This document shows, piece after piece, positions 16,218 to 25,117 of a stretch of 64,000 nucleotides of DNA (position 1 is its first letter; the number at the start of each line of letters is the position of its first letter). The stretch spans positions 124,001 to 188,000 of the forward strand of contig NZ_JBNGEN010000005.1 in assembly GCF_049977365.1 (NCBI RefSeq). The letters are read 5' to 3'. The position numbers and the translations under genes are program-made. This DNA comes from Brachymonas sp049977365. Its GTDB lineage: Bacteria; Pseudomonadota; Gammaproteobacteria; Burkholderiales; Burkholderiaceae_C. Under the pieces are notes generated by a model. That model made no database searches and was not told the DNA's origin. It saw only the letters and a list, made by a program, of their open reading frames with translations.

Positions 16218-16787
16218 ATGCAGATCGAGCAACCCCCCACCGAGAAGCCCTATGACAAGCCCGAGGGTGAACGGCGCGGCATCGTGATCGTCCATACCGG
16301 CGACGGCAAGGGCAAGAGCACGGCCGCCTTCGGGCTGGCGCTGCGGGCCACGGGACGCGGCAAGAAAGTCATCATCTACCAGTTCATGAAGGTGCCGAGT
16401 GCCCGCTTCGGGGAGCACCGCATGTTCGAGCAGCTCGGCGTGCCGGTCGAGGGGCTGGGGGATGGCTTCAGCTGGAAGAGCCAGGATCTGGAGAAGTCGG
16501 CACAGCTCGCGCGCGACGGCTGGCAGCGGGCCAAGGCGGCGATTCTGGGAGGGGAGCATTTCCTGGTGGTATGCGACGAGATCACCTATCCGCTGGTGTA
16601 CGGCTGGCTCGATCTGCAGGATGTGCTGGAGACGCTGCGGACCCGTCCGCGCCATGTGCATGTGTGCCTGACCGGGCGTCGCTGCCCGGACGAGATCGTG
16701 GCGCTGGCCGACACGGTCACGGAAATGCGCCAGATCAAGCATGCCTTCGAGGCAGGCATTCCCGCTCAGCGCGGCATCGAGGACTGA
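16218..16787 (+). CDS. cobO: Corrinoid adenosyltransferase CobO (BtuR family)
   Basis: A 189-residue ATP:corrinoid adenosyltransferase that adds the upper adenosyl ligand to cob(I)yrinic acid a,c-diamide. The N-terminal nucleotide-binding motif is HTGDGKGKSTAAFG, and CDEITYPL and TGRRCP are typical CobO segments. GAGGAG at 16204-16209 supports the ATG at 16218 over the GTG at 16209. It lies 95 bases after cobU and three bases before bluB. Confidence 0.94.
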   Translation: MQIEQPPTEKPYDKPEGERRGIVIVHTGDGKGKSTAAFGLALRATGRGKKVIIYQFMKVPSARFGEHRMFEQLGVPVEGLGDGFSWKSQDLEKSAQLARDGWQRAKAAILGGEHFLVVCDEITYPLVYGWLDLQDVLETLRTRPRHVHVCLTGRRCPDEIVALADTVTEMRQIKHAFEAGIPAQRGIED

Positions 16788-16790
16788 GTC

Positions 16791-17534
16791 GTGGAACAGA
16801 GCCAATTCCGGCAAGGGGAAGCGCCAGACCAGTCTGGCGACGAGGTGCGCTACAGCCGGGCCGAGCGGGCGGGGCTGTACCGGGCGATCGTCGAGCGGCG
16901 CGACATGCGGCACTTTGTCTCAGGCGCCCAGGTGGAGCCCGAGGTGCTGGAGCGTCTGCTCAAGGCGGCGCACTGGGGGCCGAGCGTGGGGTTCATGCAG
17001 CCGTGGCGCTTCATGCGCATCACCGATGCGGCCCTGCGCGAGCGGCTCCATGCCTGTGTGGAGCGCGAGCGGCTGGCCACGGCGGCAGCGCTCGGTGAAC
17101 GGCAGGCGGATTTCATGCGGCTGAAGGTCGAGGGGCTGCGGGAGGCAGCCGAGCTGCTGGCGGTGTGTCTCATGGACGGGCGCGAGCGGCACGTGTTTGG
17201 ACGCCGGACCATGCCCTACATGGACATTGCCTCGGTGGGCTGTGCGCTGGAGAATCTGTGGCTGGCCGCGCGGGCCGAGGGGCTGGGCGTGGGCTGGGTG
17301 TCGATCTTCGATCCGGTCGACATGTCGGAGCTCCTGGGCTTGCCCGAAGGCGCCACGCCCCTGGCGCTGCTGTGCATCGGCCCGGTGCCCGCGTTCTACG
17401 AGGAGCCCATGCTGCAGCGTGAGCGCTGGGCGCGGCGCATGCCGCTGTCCGACGTGGTGTACGAGAATCGCTGGGGCGAGTCTGCGCCCTTCCTGGAAGG
17501 GCACGATACCCGCGGAGGACCAGAGGCAGACTGA
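16791..17534 (+). CDS. bluB: 5,6-dimethylbenzimidazole synthase
   Basis: A 247-residue flavin-destructase of the nitroreductase fold that converts reduced FMN and oxygen to DMB, the lower ligand of cobalamin. Typical BluB segments include RRDMRHF, AAHWGPSVGFMQPWRF and the GLGVGWVSIFDP region. Translation starts at GTG, three bases after the cobO stop. BluB requires oxygen, so the lower ligand is made by the aerobic route. Confidence 0.92.
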   Translation: MEQSQFRQGEAPDQSGDEVRYSRAERAGLYRAIVERRDMRHFVSGAQVEPEVLERLLKAAHWGPSVGFMQPWRFMRITDAALRERLHACVERERLATAAALGERQADFMRLKVEGLREAAELLAVCLMDGRERHVFGRRTMPYMDIASVGCALENLWLAARAEGLGVGWVSIFDPVDMSELLGLPEGATPLALLCIGPVPAFYEEPMLQRERWARRMPLSDVVYENRWGESAPFLEGHDTRGGPEAD

Positions 17535-17753
17535 GCCGGCAGCAGTTCGCATCAGGGATGCGCCGCAAGCCAGATGTCAGGTCTGGCCCGGCCAACTGGG
17601 GCACAATCCGGCCCTTGCCCGGCGCGCCACCTGCTGCAGCCGGAGCCGCAGAGAATGGGCGCCGCCGTGGTGCGGCGTCCCTTTGCAGCCGCTGCGATGA
17701 TTTGATTTGTTTACGGGCTCCCCGGAGGGAGCCGCATTGAGAGAGAGTGATCC
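17535..17753. other. Leader region upstream of bioB
   Basis: 219 bases without a gene. A perfect hairpin GGCTCCC-CGGA-GGGAGCC lies at 17716-17733, 20 bases before the bioB ATG. A second GC-rich hairpin (GCCGC/GCGGC) lies near 17669-17684. I looked for a BirA operator (TTGTAAACC-type dyad) and for a second B12 box and found neither. bioB therefore probably has its own leader, of unknown control. Confidence 0.4.
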
Positions 17754-18809
17754 ATGTCCGAATCCACGACCTTCAACCCCTCTGCATGCCATGGCGACGC
17801 AGAGCAGTCCATCCATTTCTGCGTTCCCAAGAAGGGCGCGGCCCAGCCCCAGAGCACGCGGCGCTGGCGCGTGGAGGACATCGAGGAGCTGTTCGAGCTG
17901 CCTTTCCCCGAGCTGATGTTCCGTGCCCAGCAGGTGCACCGCGAACATTTCGATCCCACCGAGGTGGAGCTGGCCACGCTGCTGTCGATCAAGACCGGCG
18001 GCTGCCCCGAGGACTGTGGCTACTGCCCCCAGTCGTCGCACTATGACACCGGCGTGGATGCCAGCAAGCTCATGGGCGCGGATGTGGTGCGCGAGGCGGC
18101 CGAGGCGGCCAAGGCCGCAGGGGCCACCCGCTTCTGCATGGGAGCGGCCTGGCGCTCGCCCAAGGATCGCGACATCGAGCAGGTGGTCACGCTCATCAGG
18201 ACCGTCAAGGATGTGGGGCTGGAAGCCTGCTGCACTCTGGGCATGCTGACGCAGGATCACGCCGAGCGCCTGCGTGAGGCAGGTCTGGACTACTACAACC
18301 ACAACCTCGACACCGCCCCCGAGAACTACGGCAACATCATCAGCACGCGCGACTACCAGGACCGGCTCGACACGCTGGAGAACGTGCGCAACGTGGGCGT
18401 GAGCGTGTGCAGCGGCGGCATCATCGGCATGGGCGAGAACCGTCGCCAGCGGGCCGAGCTGATCGGTCAGCTGGCCAACCTGCATCCGCGCTATCCCGAG
18501 AGCGTGCCGATCAACAATCTGGTCAAGGTCGAGGGCACGCCGCTGGCCGATGCCGAGGACATCGACCCGCTCGAATTCGTGCGCATGATCGCCGTGGCGC
18601 GCATCACCATGCCCGAGGCACGGGTGCGCCTGTCGGCCGGTCGCCGCCAGATGCATGACACCACGCAGGCACTGTGCTTCATGGCCGGGGCCAATTCGAT
18701 TTTCTATGGCGACAAGCTGCTCACCACCGGCAACCCCGACGTCGAGGCCGACCTGCAGCTCATCGAGCGGCTGGGCATGCAGCCCCGTCGACAGACCGAG
18801 CACGCCTGA
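17754..18809 (+). CDS. bioB: Biotin synthase
   Basis: A 351-residue radical SAM enzyme that inserts sulfur into dethiobiotin. The 4Fe-4S motif is C84-P-E-D-C88-G-Y-C91, and conserved segments for the auxiliary cluster follow (MGAAWRSP, CCTLGML, YYNHNLDT, CSGGIIGMGE). The length is normal. It is an unusual guest between bluB and the adenosylcobinamide-phosphate synthase gene; no other biotin gene is in the window. Confidence 0.96.
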   Translation: MSESTTFNPSACHGDAEQSIHFCVPKKGAAQPQSTRRWRVEDIEELFELPFPELMFRAQQVHREHFDPTEVELATLLSIKTGGCPEDCGYCPQSSHYDTGVDASKLMGADVVREAAEAAKAAGATRFCMGAAWRSPKDRDIEQVVTLIRTVKDVGLEACCTLGMLTQDHAERLREAGLDYYNHNLDTAPENYGNIISTRDYQDRLDTLENVRNVGVSVCSGGIIGMGENRRQRAELIGQLANLHPRYPESVPINNLVKVEGTPLADAEDIDPLEFVRMIAVARITMPEARVRLSAGRRQMHDTTQALCFMAGANSIFYGDKLLTTGNPDVEADLQLIERLGMQPRRQTEHA

Positions 18810-18905
18810 GGCGTGGACGCGCGCCGTGAACAGGATCAGCCGCACCACATGGGGTGACTGCAGGCGCGGAGCTGGCCTCGGGCGGCTTGCTGCACGGAGA
18901 CGGGC

Positions 18906-19967
18906 ATGATGGGCCTGATCGGATGGTTCTGGAACGCCCCGGCTCCGGGCGTCCTGGCTCAGGGACTGGTGGCCCTGGTGGCGGCTGTGTGGCTGGCACT
19001 GGTCATCGATGCCTGGATCGGCGAGCCGCCACCCCGCTGGCATCCGGTGGTGTGGATGGGGCGCTACCTCACGCGCGCAGGTGCCTGGCTGCAGGCGCAG
19101 GTGCGCCGGCCTGTCCTCGGCGCAGGAGGGGGAGCGGAGGCCGTCCCGCGCGATGGGCCGTCGCTGTGGCGCGGCAGCCTGGCCTGGTGGGCCGGAGCGC
19201 TGCTCGTGCTGGCCTGTGCCGGCCTGCTGCAGTGGGGACTGGCGCAGCTGCCCTGGGCATGGGGCGCCGTGCTGGCTGGTGTGCTGCTCAAGCCGCTGCT
19301 GGCCTGTCGCATGCTGACGGACGAAGTCGGAGCGGTCGATGCGGCGCTGGCGCGGTCGCTGCCCGAGGGGCGGGCCCAGCTGGCACGCATCGTGAGCCGC
19401 GACGTGCAGGAGCTCGATGCCGCAGCGGTGCGCGAAAGCGCGATCGAGAGCCTGTCCGAGAATCTCAATGACTCGGTGGTGGCTCCTCTGTTCTGGTTTC
19501 TGGTGGCGGGTTTGCCCGGTGCGGCGCTGTGGCGCTATGCGGACACGGCCGATTCCATGTGGGGCTATCGCGGGGTGCACCGAGGTCAGGTCTGGGAATG
19601 GGCAGGCAAGTGGGCGGCACGCATCGACGATGTGCTGGCCTGGGTGCCTGCGCGGCTGACGGCCCTGGTCTGGGTGCTGTCGGTGCCGGCCTGCTGGCAC
19701 CGCGCGCTGGGAGCGCTGGTGCGGGAGGCAGGACGCACGCCCTCGCCCAACAGTGGCTGGCCCATGGCGGCTGCGGCCCTGGTGCTCGATGTGCATCTGC
19801 GCAAGCCGGGGGTCTACATCCTGCATCCGCAGGGCAGGGCACCTTTGCCGGGCGACATTGCCGTGGCCGTGCGGCTGGCACGGCATGTGGTGTATGGCGG
19901 CACTGCGGTGCTCAGCGTGATGGCACTCCTGACGGCGCTGGCCTGCCAGTGGGGAGCTCGCGCATGA
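18906..19967 (+). CDS. cbiB: Adenosylcobinamide-phosphate synthase (CbiB/CobD)
   Basis: A 353-residue membrane protein that attaches (R)-1-aminopropanol phosphate or its precursor to adenosylcobyric acid. Family motifs include D-x-W-I-G-E-P near residue 36, HPVVWMGR, and ESLSENLNDSVVAPLFW with D-S-M-W-G-Y. Several hydrophobic helices are evident. The stop overlaps the next gene (ATGA). A second ATG three bases in is an equal start candidate. Known as CobD in the Pseudomonas nomenclature. Confidence 0.92.
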   Translation: MMGLIGWFWNAPAPGVLAQGLVALVAAVWLALVIDAWIGEPPPRWHPVVWMGRYLTRAGAWLQAQVRRPVLGAGGGAEAVPRDGPSLWRGSLAWWAGALLVLACAGLLQWGLAQLPWAWGAVLAGVLLKPLLACRMLTDEVGAVDAALARSLPEGRAQLARIVSRDVQELDAAAVRESAIESLSENLNDSVVAPLFWFLVAGLPGAALWRYADTADSMWGYRGVHRGQVWEWAGKWAARIDDVLAWVPARLTALVWVLSVPACWHRALGALVREAGRTPSPNSGWPMAAAALVLDVHLRKPGVYILHPQGRAPLPGDIAVAVRLARHVVYGGTAVLSVMALLTALACQWGARA

Positions 19968-21013
19968 CGGCATCCCTGCCGATGGACGTGCGCTGCCATG
20001 GCGGCACGGATGCCCAGGGGGCGGCCCCGTGGGACTTCTCGACCAACAGCAATGCCGCAGGTCCCTGCCCCGGCGTGCGGGAGCGACTGGCGGCCGTGGA
20101 TCCGACCCGCTATCCCGATCCGGCCTATGCGGCCCTGCGTGCCCGGATGGCGCGGTTTCACGCGGTGGATGAGTCGCGCATCGTCATCGGGGCGAGCGGC
20201 AGCGAGCTCATCGCCCGGCTCACGCAGTGGGCCTGTCGACAGGCGCGGCTCCGGGCTCCGCAGGGCATGCCCACTGTGTGGCTGCCGCCGCATCACTATG
20301 TCGATTACGCCCGGCAGGCGGCCCTGCAGGGGGCATTGCCTGTGGACGATGTGCGTGCCGCCGCCCTGGTGTGGCTGTGTGCGCCTTCCAGCCCGCTGGG
20401 GCAGGCGCTCGTGCTGCCCGCGCACTGGGAGGCCCGCGACCCGAACGCTGTGGTCGTGCTCGACGGGGCCTATGCCCCGCTGACCCTCACTGACGAGGAG
20501 GCAGCGCCGGGACTCGACCGCGACGCCGTCTGGCAGCTCTGGACGCCCAACAAGGCCCTGGGGCTGTGCGGACTGCGTGCAGCCTATGCCGTGGCACCTC
20601 GCGGGCTGCAAGCGTCGGCACTGGCAGAGCTGGTGGATCTGGCGCCCTCGTGGCCGCTGGGAGCGCATGGGGTGGCCCTGCTCGATGCCTGGACGCGGGA
20701 CGACACCCAGCGCTGGCTGCAGCAGGCCCGCACCATGCTGCGCACATGGAAAGAGGCCCAGGTGGCTCAGCTCGAACAGGCCGGCTGGCAGGTGCGGCCC
20801 AGCATCGCCTCCTTTCTGGTGGCGCGGCCCCCCTGGCCGGCAGGGCACTCTCCGCAGGCGGTGCTGGGGGCGCTGCGTCGATGTGGCATCAAGCTGCGGG
20901 ACTGCACGAGCTTTGGTCTGCCCGGCGAAGTGCGGCTGTGTGTGCACACCCCGGAGGCCCGGGAGGCACTCGCACAGGCCTGGCAGAACATTCTGGAGGA
21001 TGGAAATCCATGA
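19964..21013 (+). CDS. cobC: Threonine-phosphate decarboxylase-like aminotransferase (CobC)
   Basis: A 349-residue fold-type I PLP enzyme of the CobC family (Salmonella CobD), which supplies the aminopropanol phosphate arm by decarboxylating L-threonine phosphate. The FSTNSNAAGPCP segment and the PLP-binding region WTPNKALGLCGLR (Schiff-base Lys in TPNK) are visible. It overlaps both neighbours by four bases, fitting tight co-expression with cbiB and cobQ. Confidence 0.88.
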   Translation: MTASLPMDVRCHGGTDAQGAAPWDFSTNSNAAGPCPGVRERLAAVDPTRYPDPAYAALRARMARFHAVDESRIVIGASGSELIARLTQWACRQARLRAPQGMPTVWLPPHHYVDYARQAALQGALPVDDVRAAALVWLCAPSSPLGQALVLPAHWEARDPNAVVVLDGAYAPLTLTDEEAAPGLDRDAVWQLWTPNKALGLCGLRAAYAVAPRGLQASALAELVDLAPSWPLGAHGVALLDAWTRDDTQRWLQQARTMLRTWKEAQVAQLEQAGWQVRPSIASFLVARPPWPAGHSPQAVLGALRRCGIKLRDCTSFGLPGEVRLCVHTPEAREALAQAWQNILEDGNP

Positions 21014-22632
21014 GCACTTCCACCGGACACCGTCCGGCACGCTGCCTGATGGTGCTGGGCTGCACCAGCAACGCCGGCAAGAGCTGGCTCACCACGGCCC
21101 TGTGTCGCTGGTATGCCAACCAGGGCCTGCGTGTGGCCCCCTTCAAGGCGCAGAACATGAGCAACAACGCCCGGGTAGTGGGCGGAACCGCGCAGCATCC
21201 CGATGGGGGCGAGATCGGCAGCGCCCAGTATTTCCAGGCGCTTGCTGCGCGCACGCAACCTGACGTGCGCATGAACCCGCTGCTGCTCAAGCCCGAGGCA
21301 GACACGCGCAGCCAGGTCGTGCTGCTCGGGCAGGTGCATCCCGGGCTCACCGCCATGGCCTGGCGTGAACGTCCCCGCCACACCTGGCCTGCCGTGGCCG
21401 AAGCACTCGACGCGCTGCAGGCGAGCCACGACCTGGTGCTCATCGAGGGCGCGGGATCGCCCGCCGAAATCAATCTCTACGCCAGCGACGTGGTCAACAT
21501 GCGCGTGGCGCGTCATGCGCAGGCCCGCTGCCTGCTGGTGGCCGACATCGACCGCGGAGGTGCCTTTGCGCACCTCTACGGAACCTGGGCCCTGCTGCCC
21601 GAGTCGGACCGCGCCCTGATTCGGGGCTTCGTGCTCAACAAGTTCCGGGGCGATGCCCGGCTGCTCGCACCCGCCCCTGAGATGCTGCGCGAGCGCACTG
21701 GCGTGCCGACGCTCGCCACGCTGCCCCTGTGGCGCGGACATGGCCTGCCGGAGGAGGATGGAGTCTTCGACGATGCCGGTGTGGGACAGGCCCAGGGCGA
21801 GGCCACCCGGATCATCGCCATCGTGGCCTATCCGCACCTGAGCAACCTCGACGAATTCGAGCCGCTGCGCCAGCTGGCCGCCCTGCCGGGCAGCGGCGTG
21901 CGCCTGCGCTGGGTGCGTGATCCGGCCGCCCTGGGTGACCTGCAGCCCCATGACACGCTCATCCTGCCGGGCAGCAAGCACACCGCGGCCGATCTCCAGT
22001 GGCTGCGTGAACGCCGGCTCGATGCGGCCATCTGTGCCCATGCTGCGCGCGGCGGGCGGGTGCTCGGCATCTGTGGCGGTCTGCAGATGCTGGGCGAGGC
22101 AGTGATCGATACCGACGGGCTCGAAGGGGGCCCCGGAGCCCGCCATGCCAATGCGCCGGGACTCGGGCTGCTGCCGCTGGTCACCCTGTTCACGGCACGC
22201 AAGACGGTACGCCACTGGTCCGGTGCCTTTGGCACCCGGCCGACCGAAGGCGCAAGCAGCGAGGCTCCGGCCTGGCCTGGGGCCTGGTCCGCTCTCGCGG
22301 GCCAGCCGCTGTCGGGGTACGAGATTCACATGGGGCAGACCGCGCCGCATCCGGCCATGCTGCGCGCAGGGCATCGGGCACTGCCGGTGCTGGCCTCGGC
22401 TGCCGACGGCGCCGCTCCCCTGGGGTGGATCAACGGCGCGGCCACCGCCGCCAATCCGCATGTCGGCAACGTGCTCGGCCTGTACCTGCACGGCATGCTG
22501 GAGCATCCGCACATCCTGCAGGCGCTGTGGGGCGCTGCCCCGCCGCCGCTGGAAGAGACTTTCGAGCGCATGGCCGCCTTCGTCGAAACCCATTTCGGCG
22601 CCGAGACCCTGCACGCCCTCGTGCAGCCCTGA
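21010..22632 (+). CDS. cobQ: Cobyric acid synthase (CobQ/CbiP)
   Basis: A 540-residue glutamine-dependent amidotransferase that amidates carboxylates b, d, e and g. The N-terminal dethiobiotin-synthetase-like ATPase starts with VLGCTSNAGKSWLTTALCRW and KAQNMSNNA. The C-terminal GATase domain has the catalytic Cys in LGICGGLQMLG and the late motif GYEIHMGQT. It overlaps cobC by four bases. Confidence 0.95.
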   Translation: MSTSTGHRPARCLMVLGCTSNAGKSWLTTALCRWYANQGLRVAPFKAQNMSNNARVVGGTAQHPDGGEIGSAQYFQALAARTQPDVRMNPLLLKPEADTRSQVVLLGQVHPGLTAMAWRERPRHTWPAVAEALDALQASHDLVLIEGAGSPAEINLYASDVVNMRVARHAQARCLLVADIDRGGAFAHLYGTWALLPESDRALIRGFVLNKFRGDARLLAPAPEMLRERTGVPTLATLPLWRGHGLPEEDGVFDDAGVGQAQGEATRIIAIVAYPHLSNLDEFEPLRQLAALPGSGVRLRWVRDPAALGDLQPHDTLILPGSKHTAADLQWLRERRLDAAICAHAARGGRVLGICGGLQMLGEAVIDTDGLEGGPGARHANAPGLGLLPLVTLFTARKTVRHWSGAFGTRPTEGASSEAPAWPGAWSALAGQPLSGYEIHMGQTAPHPAMLRAGHRALPVLASAADGAAPLGWINGAATAANPHVGNVLGLYLHGMLEHPHILQALWGAAPPPLEETFERMAAFVETHFGAETLHALVQP

Positions 22633-22677
22633 CGCTGCTGCTCCCCCTTCTTTTTTTCGAGGATGGATATCCGCATC

Positions 22678-23721
22678 ATGCAAGACATCGAATTTGCTCC
22701 CGTTTCCGATCTGGACGATCCCGCGCTGCGCGACACGCTCCAGACCACCCTGGACCGCAAGACCAAGCCCGTCGGCTCGCTCGGACGGCTCGAAGGCATC
22801 GCACTGCGCATCGGGCTGATCCTGCGCACCGCAGCGCCTGTGCTGGAATCTCCCCAGATGCTCGTGTGCGCCGGCGACCATGGCCTCGTCAAGCGTGGCG
22901 TCTCTGCCTACCCGCAGGACGTGACCTGGCAGATGGTGGAGAACTATCTCGCCGGCGGGGCAGCCGTCTCGGTGATCGCCCGTCAGAACGGCATTGCCCT
23001 GTCGGTGGCGGACTGCGGCGTCGCGCACGACTTTGCGCCGCGCGACCAGCTGCTCGTGCGCAAAGTCGGCTACGGCACGGCCGACTGCACCCAGGGCCCC
23101 GCCATGACCGACGACCAGTGCGCACTGGCCATCCGCAACGGGCAGACCCTCGTGCAGGCGCTGCCGGGCAATGCCCTCATGCTGGGCGAAATGGGCATCG
23201 GCAACACCTCGGCCGCCTCGCTCATTCTGGCGCGCCTGTGCCAGATCGACATCGCCGCCTGCACCGGCGCAGGCACCGGGCTCAACAACGCAGGCGTGCT
23301 GCGCAAGACCAATATCCTGCGGCAGGCCCTGGCCGCCCACCCCGAGGCCACTGCGCCGCTCGACGTGCTGGCCGCGTTCGGGGGATTCGAAATGGCCACC
23401 ATGGTCGGCGCCATGCTGCAGGCAGCGGCCGAAAACCGCGTGATCCTGGTCGATGGCTTCATCGTCACCGCCGCCCTGATGGTGGCGGCCCGTGTCGAGC
23501 CCCGGGTGCTGCAGCGCTGCATCTTTGCCCACCGCTCCGGAGAGCCGGGCCACCAGTTCATGCTCGATGCCCTGGGAGCCAAGCCGCTCCTCGACTGGGG
23601 CATGCGGCTCGGCGAAGGCTCCGGCGCCGCCGTGGCCTGGCCCCTGCTGCAGTCGGCCTGCACCGTGCTGCGCGACATGGCCAGCTTCGACAGCGCCGGC
23701 GTATCGGACAAGAGCGCCTGA
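22678..23721 (+). CDS. cobT: Nicotinate-nucleotide--dimethylbenzimidazole phosphoribosyltransferase
   Basis: A CobT enzyme of 347 residues (352 from the alternative ATG at 22663) that makes alpha-ribazole 5'-phosphate from DMB and NaMN, so it uses the BluB product. Family motifs are KPVGSLGRLE, the glycine-rich GEMGIGNTSAAS and the catalytic Glu in RLGEGSGAA near the C-terminus. GAGG abuts the ATG at 22663 directly, leaving no spacing, so 22678 is slightly preferred. Last gene of the cluster. Confidence 0.94.
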   Translation: MQDIEFAPVSDLDDPALRDTLQTTLDRKTKPVGSLGRLEGIALRIGLILRTAAPVLESPQMLVCAGDHGLVKRGVSAYPQDVTWQMVENYLAGGAAVSVIARQNGIALSVADCGVAHDFAPRDQLLVRKVGYGTADCTQGPAMTDDQCALAIRNGQTLVQALPGNALMLGEMGIGNTSAASLILARLCQIDIAACTGAGTGLNNAGVLRKTNILRQALAAHPEATAPLDVLAAFGGFEMATMVGAMLQAAAENRVILVDGFIVTAALMVAARVEPRVLQRCIFAHRSGEPGHQFMLDALGAKPLLDWGMRLGEGSGAAVAWPLLQSACTVLRDMASFDSAGVSDKSA

Positions 23722-23730
23722 CAACCCCCT

Positions 23731-24330
23731 TCAGACCAGCCCTGCCGCCCCCAGCACCGCTCCGGCCGCAATCAGCCACAGCAGGTGCACGCGCGTGCGC
23801 AGCACCAGCAGGGTGGAGGCCGCAATCAGGAGCCACAGCCGCCAGTCGCGGGTCGGCTGGTCATACACCGACGCGAGCAGCCAGCCCGTCGACAGCAGCA
23901 GCGCCACCACCATGGGGGCCAGACCGGTCTTGAAGGCCCGCACCCCGGTGAGGTGGCGGTTGCGCTGGGCCCAGCGCGAGGCAAAGTACACCAGCACCCC
24001 ACTCGGCAGCAGCAGGCTCGCCAGCGCCAGCACCATGCCGCCCACCCCCAGCGCAAAGGCGGTGAGCCCGCCGGCTGCCAGGCCTCCGGCGGCATTGAGC
24101 CCCACATTCCAGCCCAGCATGCCGACGAACAGCAGGTTGGGTCCGGGGGCAGCCTGCGCAATCGCGATCGAGCTGCTGAACTGGGCATCCGTGAGCCAGT
24201 GGTGCTGCATGACGAAGAAGCGGTGCATGTCCGGGGCGAGTGTCATGGGGCCGCCCACGGCCAGCAGCGAAATCGACAGCAGATGCCAGGCAAAGGCGAG
24301 CCAGTCCGCCAGTGTGAGGTGCAGGATCAT
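23731..24330 (-). CDS. Chromate transporter ChrA-family half protein (second subunit)
   Basis: A 199-residue membrane protein of the CHR family with the A-x-A-A-P-G-P-N motif (here AQAAPGPNLLFVG) and about six membrane helices. It is half the size of full-length ChrA. Its start overlaps the stop of the other half (ATGA), so the two probably form a heteromeric short-chain CHR transporter. Chromate export is known for the family; the natural substrate here is not shown. Confidence 0.85.
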   Translation of the reverse strand: MILHLTLADWLAFAWHLLSISLLAVGGPMTLAPDMHRFFVMQHHWLTDAQFSSSIAIAQAAPGPNLLFVGMLGWNVGLNAAGGLAAGGLTAFALGVGGMVLALASLLLPSGVLVYFASRWAQRNRHLTGVRAFKTGLAPMVVALLLSTGWLLASVYDQPTRDWRLWLLIAASTLLVLRTRVHLLWLIAAGAVLGAAGLV

Positions 24331-24989
24331 GGCTGCGCTCCCGATGATGCGCTGCGCCGTGCCTGCGCCGTGCGCCACAGACGCCACCATGCCCAGCCCC
24401 ACGCACTGCACCCCACCGTGAGCAGAATGCCCAGCAGCGGCAGGTGCAGCACTACCACTGCCACGAACGTCGCCGCTCCCACCACCGCACAGGCCATCTG
24501 TCCCATGGCATTGGTGCGCAGCGCCGGCACGAGCTTGAGCCCCGTGGCCGTGATGAGCCCGGCCGCCACGGCCCCCATGCCGCGCAGGGCACCCTGCACC
24601 GCCGGCAGATCCGCCAGACGCGCATACAGCACCGCCATGGCCAGCAGCGCCAGCATGGGCGCCAGCAGCATGCCAGCCACCGCCGCCAGTGCGCCCCGCC
24701 AGCCGAAGTAGCGCTCTCCCAGCGCCATCGTCAGATTGAGCGAATTCGGCCCGGGCAGAATCTGTGCTACGGCCCATTCCTCTACGAACTGTGCCGGCGT
24801 GTACCAGCGGTGCCGTTCCACCAGCTCGCGCTGCACGATCGCCATCACCCCGCCGAATCCCTGCAGCGACAGCGCCGTGCAGGCCATGAACAGGGCCCGG
24901 GGAGTGGCCGGACGTGCCGGTGCGTCGTCCGGCGGAGAGGCATCGGCGGACGGAGCGGACGTCAGGGAATCAGCGTGGAAGTCGGACAT
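24327..24989 (-). CDS. Chromate transporter ChrA-family half protein (first subunit)
   Basis: A 220-residue CHR-family membrane protein with the hallmark motif AQILPGPNSLNLTMALG and FGGVMAIVQRE. It begins with about 30 Ser/Ala/Asp/Pro-rich residues. It is translated before and overlaps the second CHR half by four bases. It is divergent from the nitrobindin-like gene. Confidence 0.85.
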   Translation of the reverse strand: MSDFHADSLTSAPSADASPPDDAPARPATPRALFMACTALSLQGFGGVMAIVQRELVERHRWYTPAQFVEEWAVAQILPGPNSLNLTMALGERYFGWRGALAAVAGMLLAPMLALLAMAVLYARLADLPAVQGALRGMGAVAAGLITATGLKLVPALRTNAMGQMACAVVGAATFVAVVVLHLPLLGILLTVGCSAWGWAWWRLWRTAQARRSASSGAQP

Positions 24990-25117
24990 GGCGGCATTAT
25001 CGTGCCGGACTCTGGGGGCTTCCTGCGCGGAGGTGGAAAGAAACGGGTATGCCCCTGTAGTCCATAATGCAGACAGACACGTGTTTCTTTTTCTCGACTA
25101 CCGAATCCCCCTGCACC

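Noticed and set aside
17535..17753. A second riboswitch or BirA operator before bioB
   Set aside because: No B12 box, no TTGTAAACC-type dyad and no other known riboswitch signature were found.
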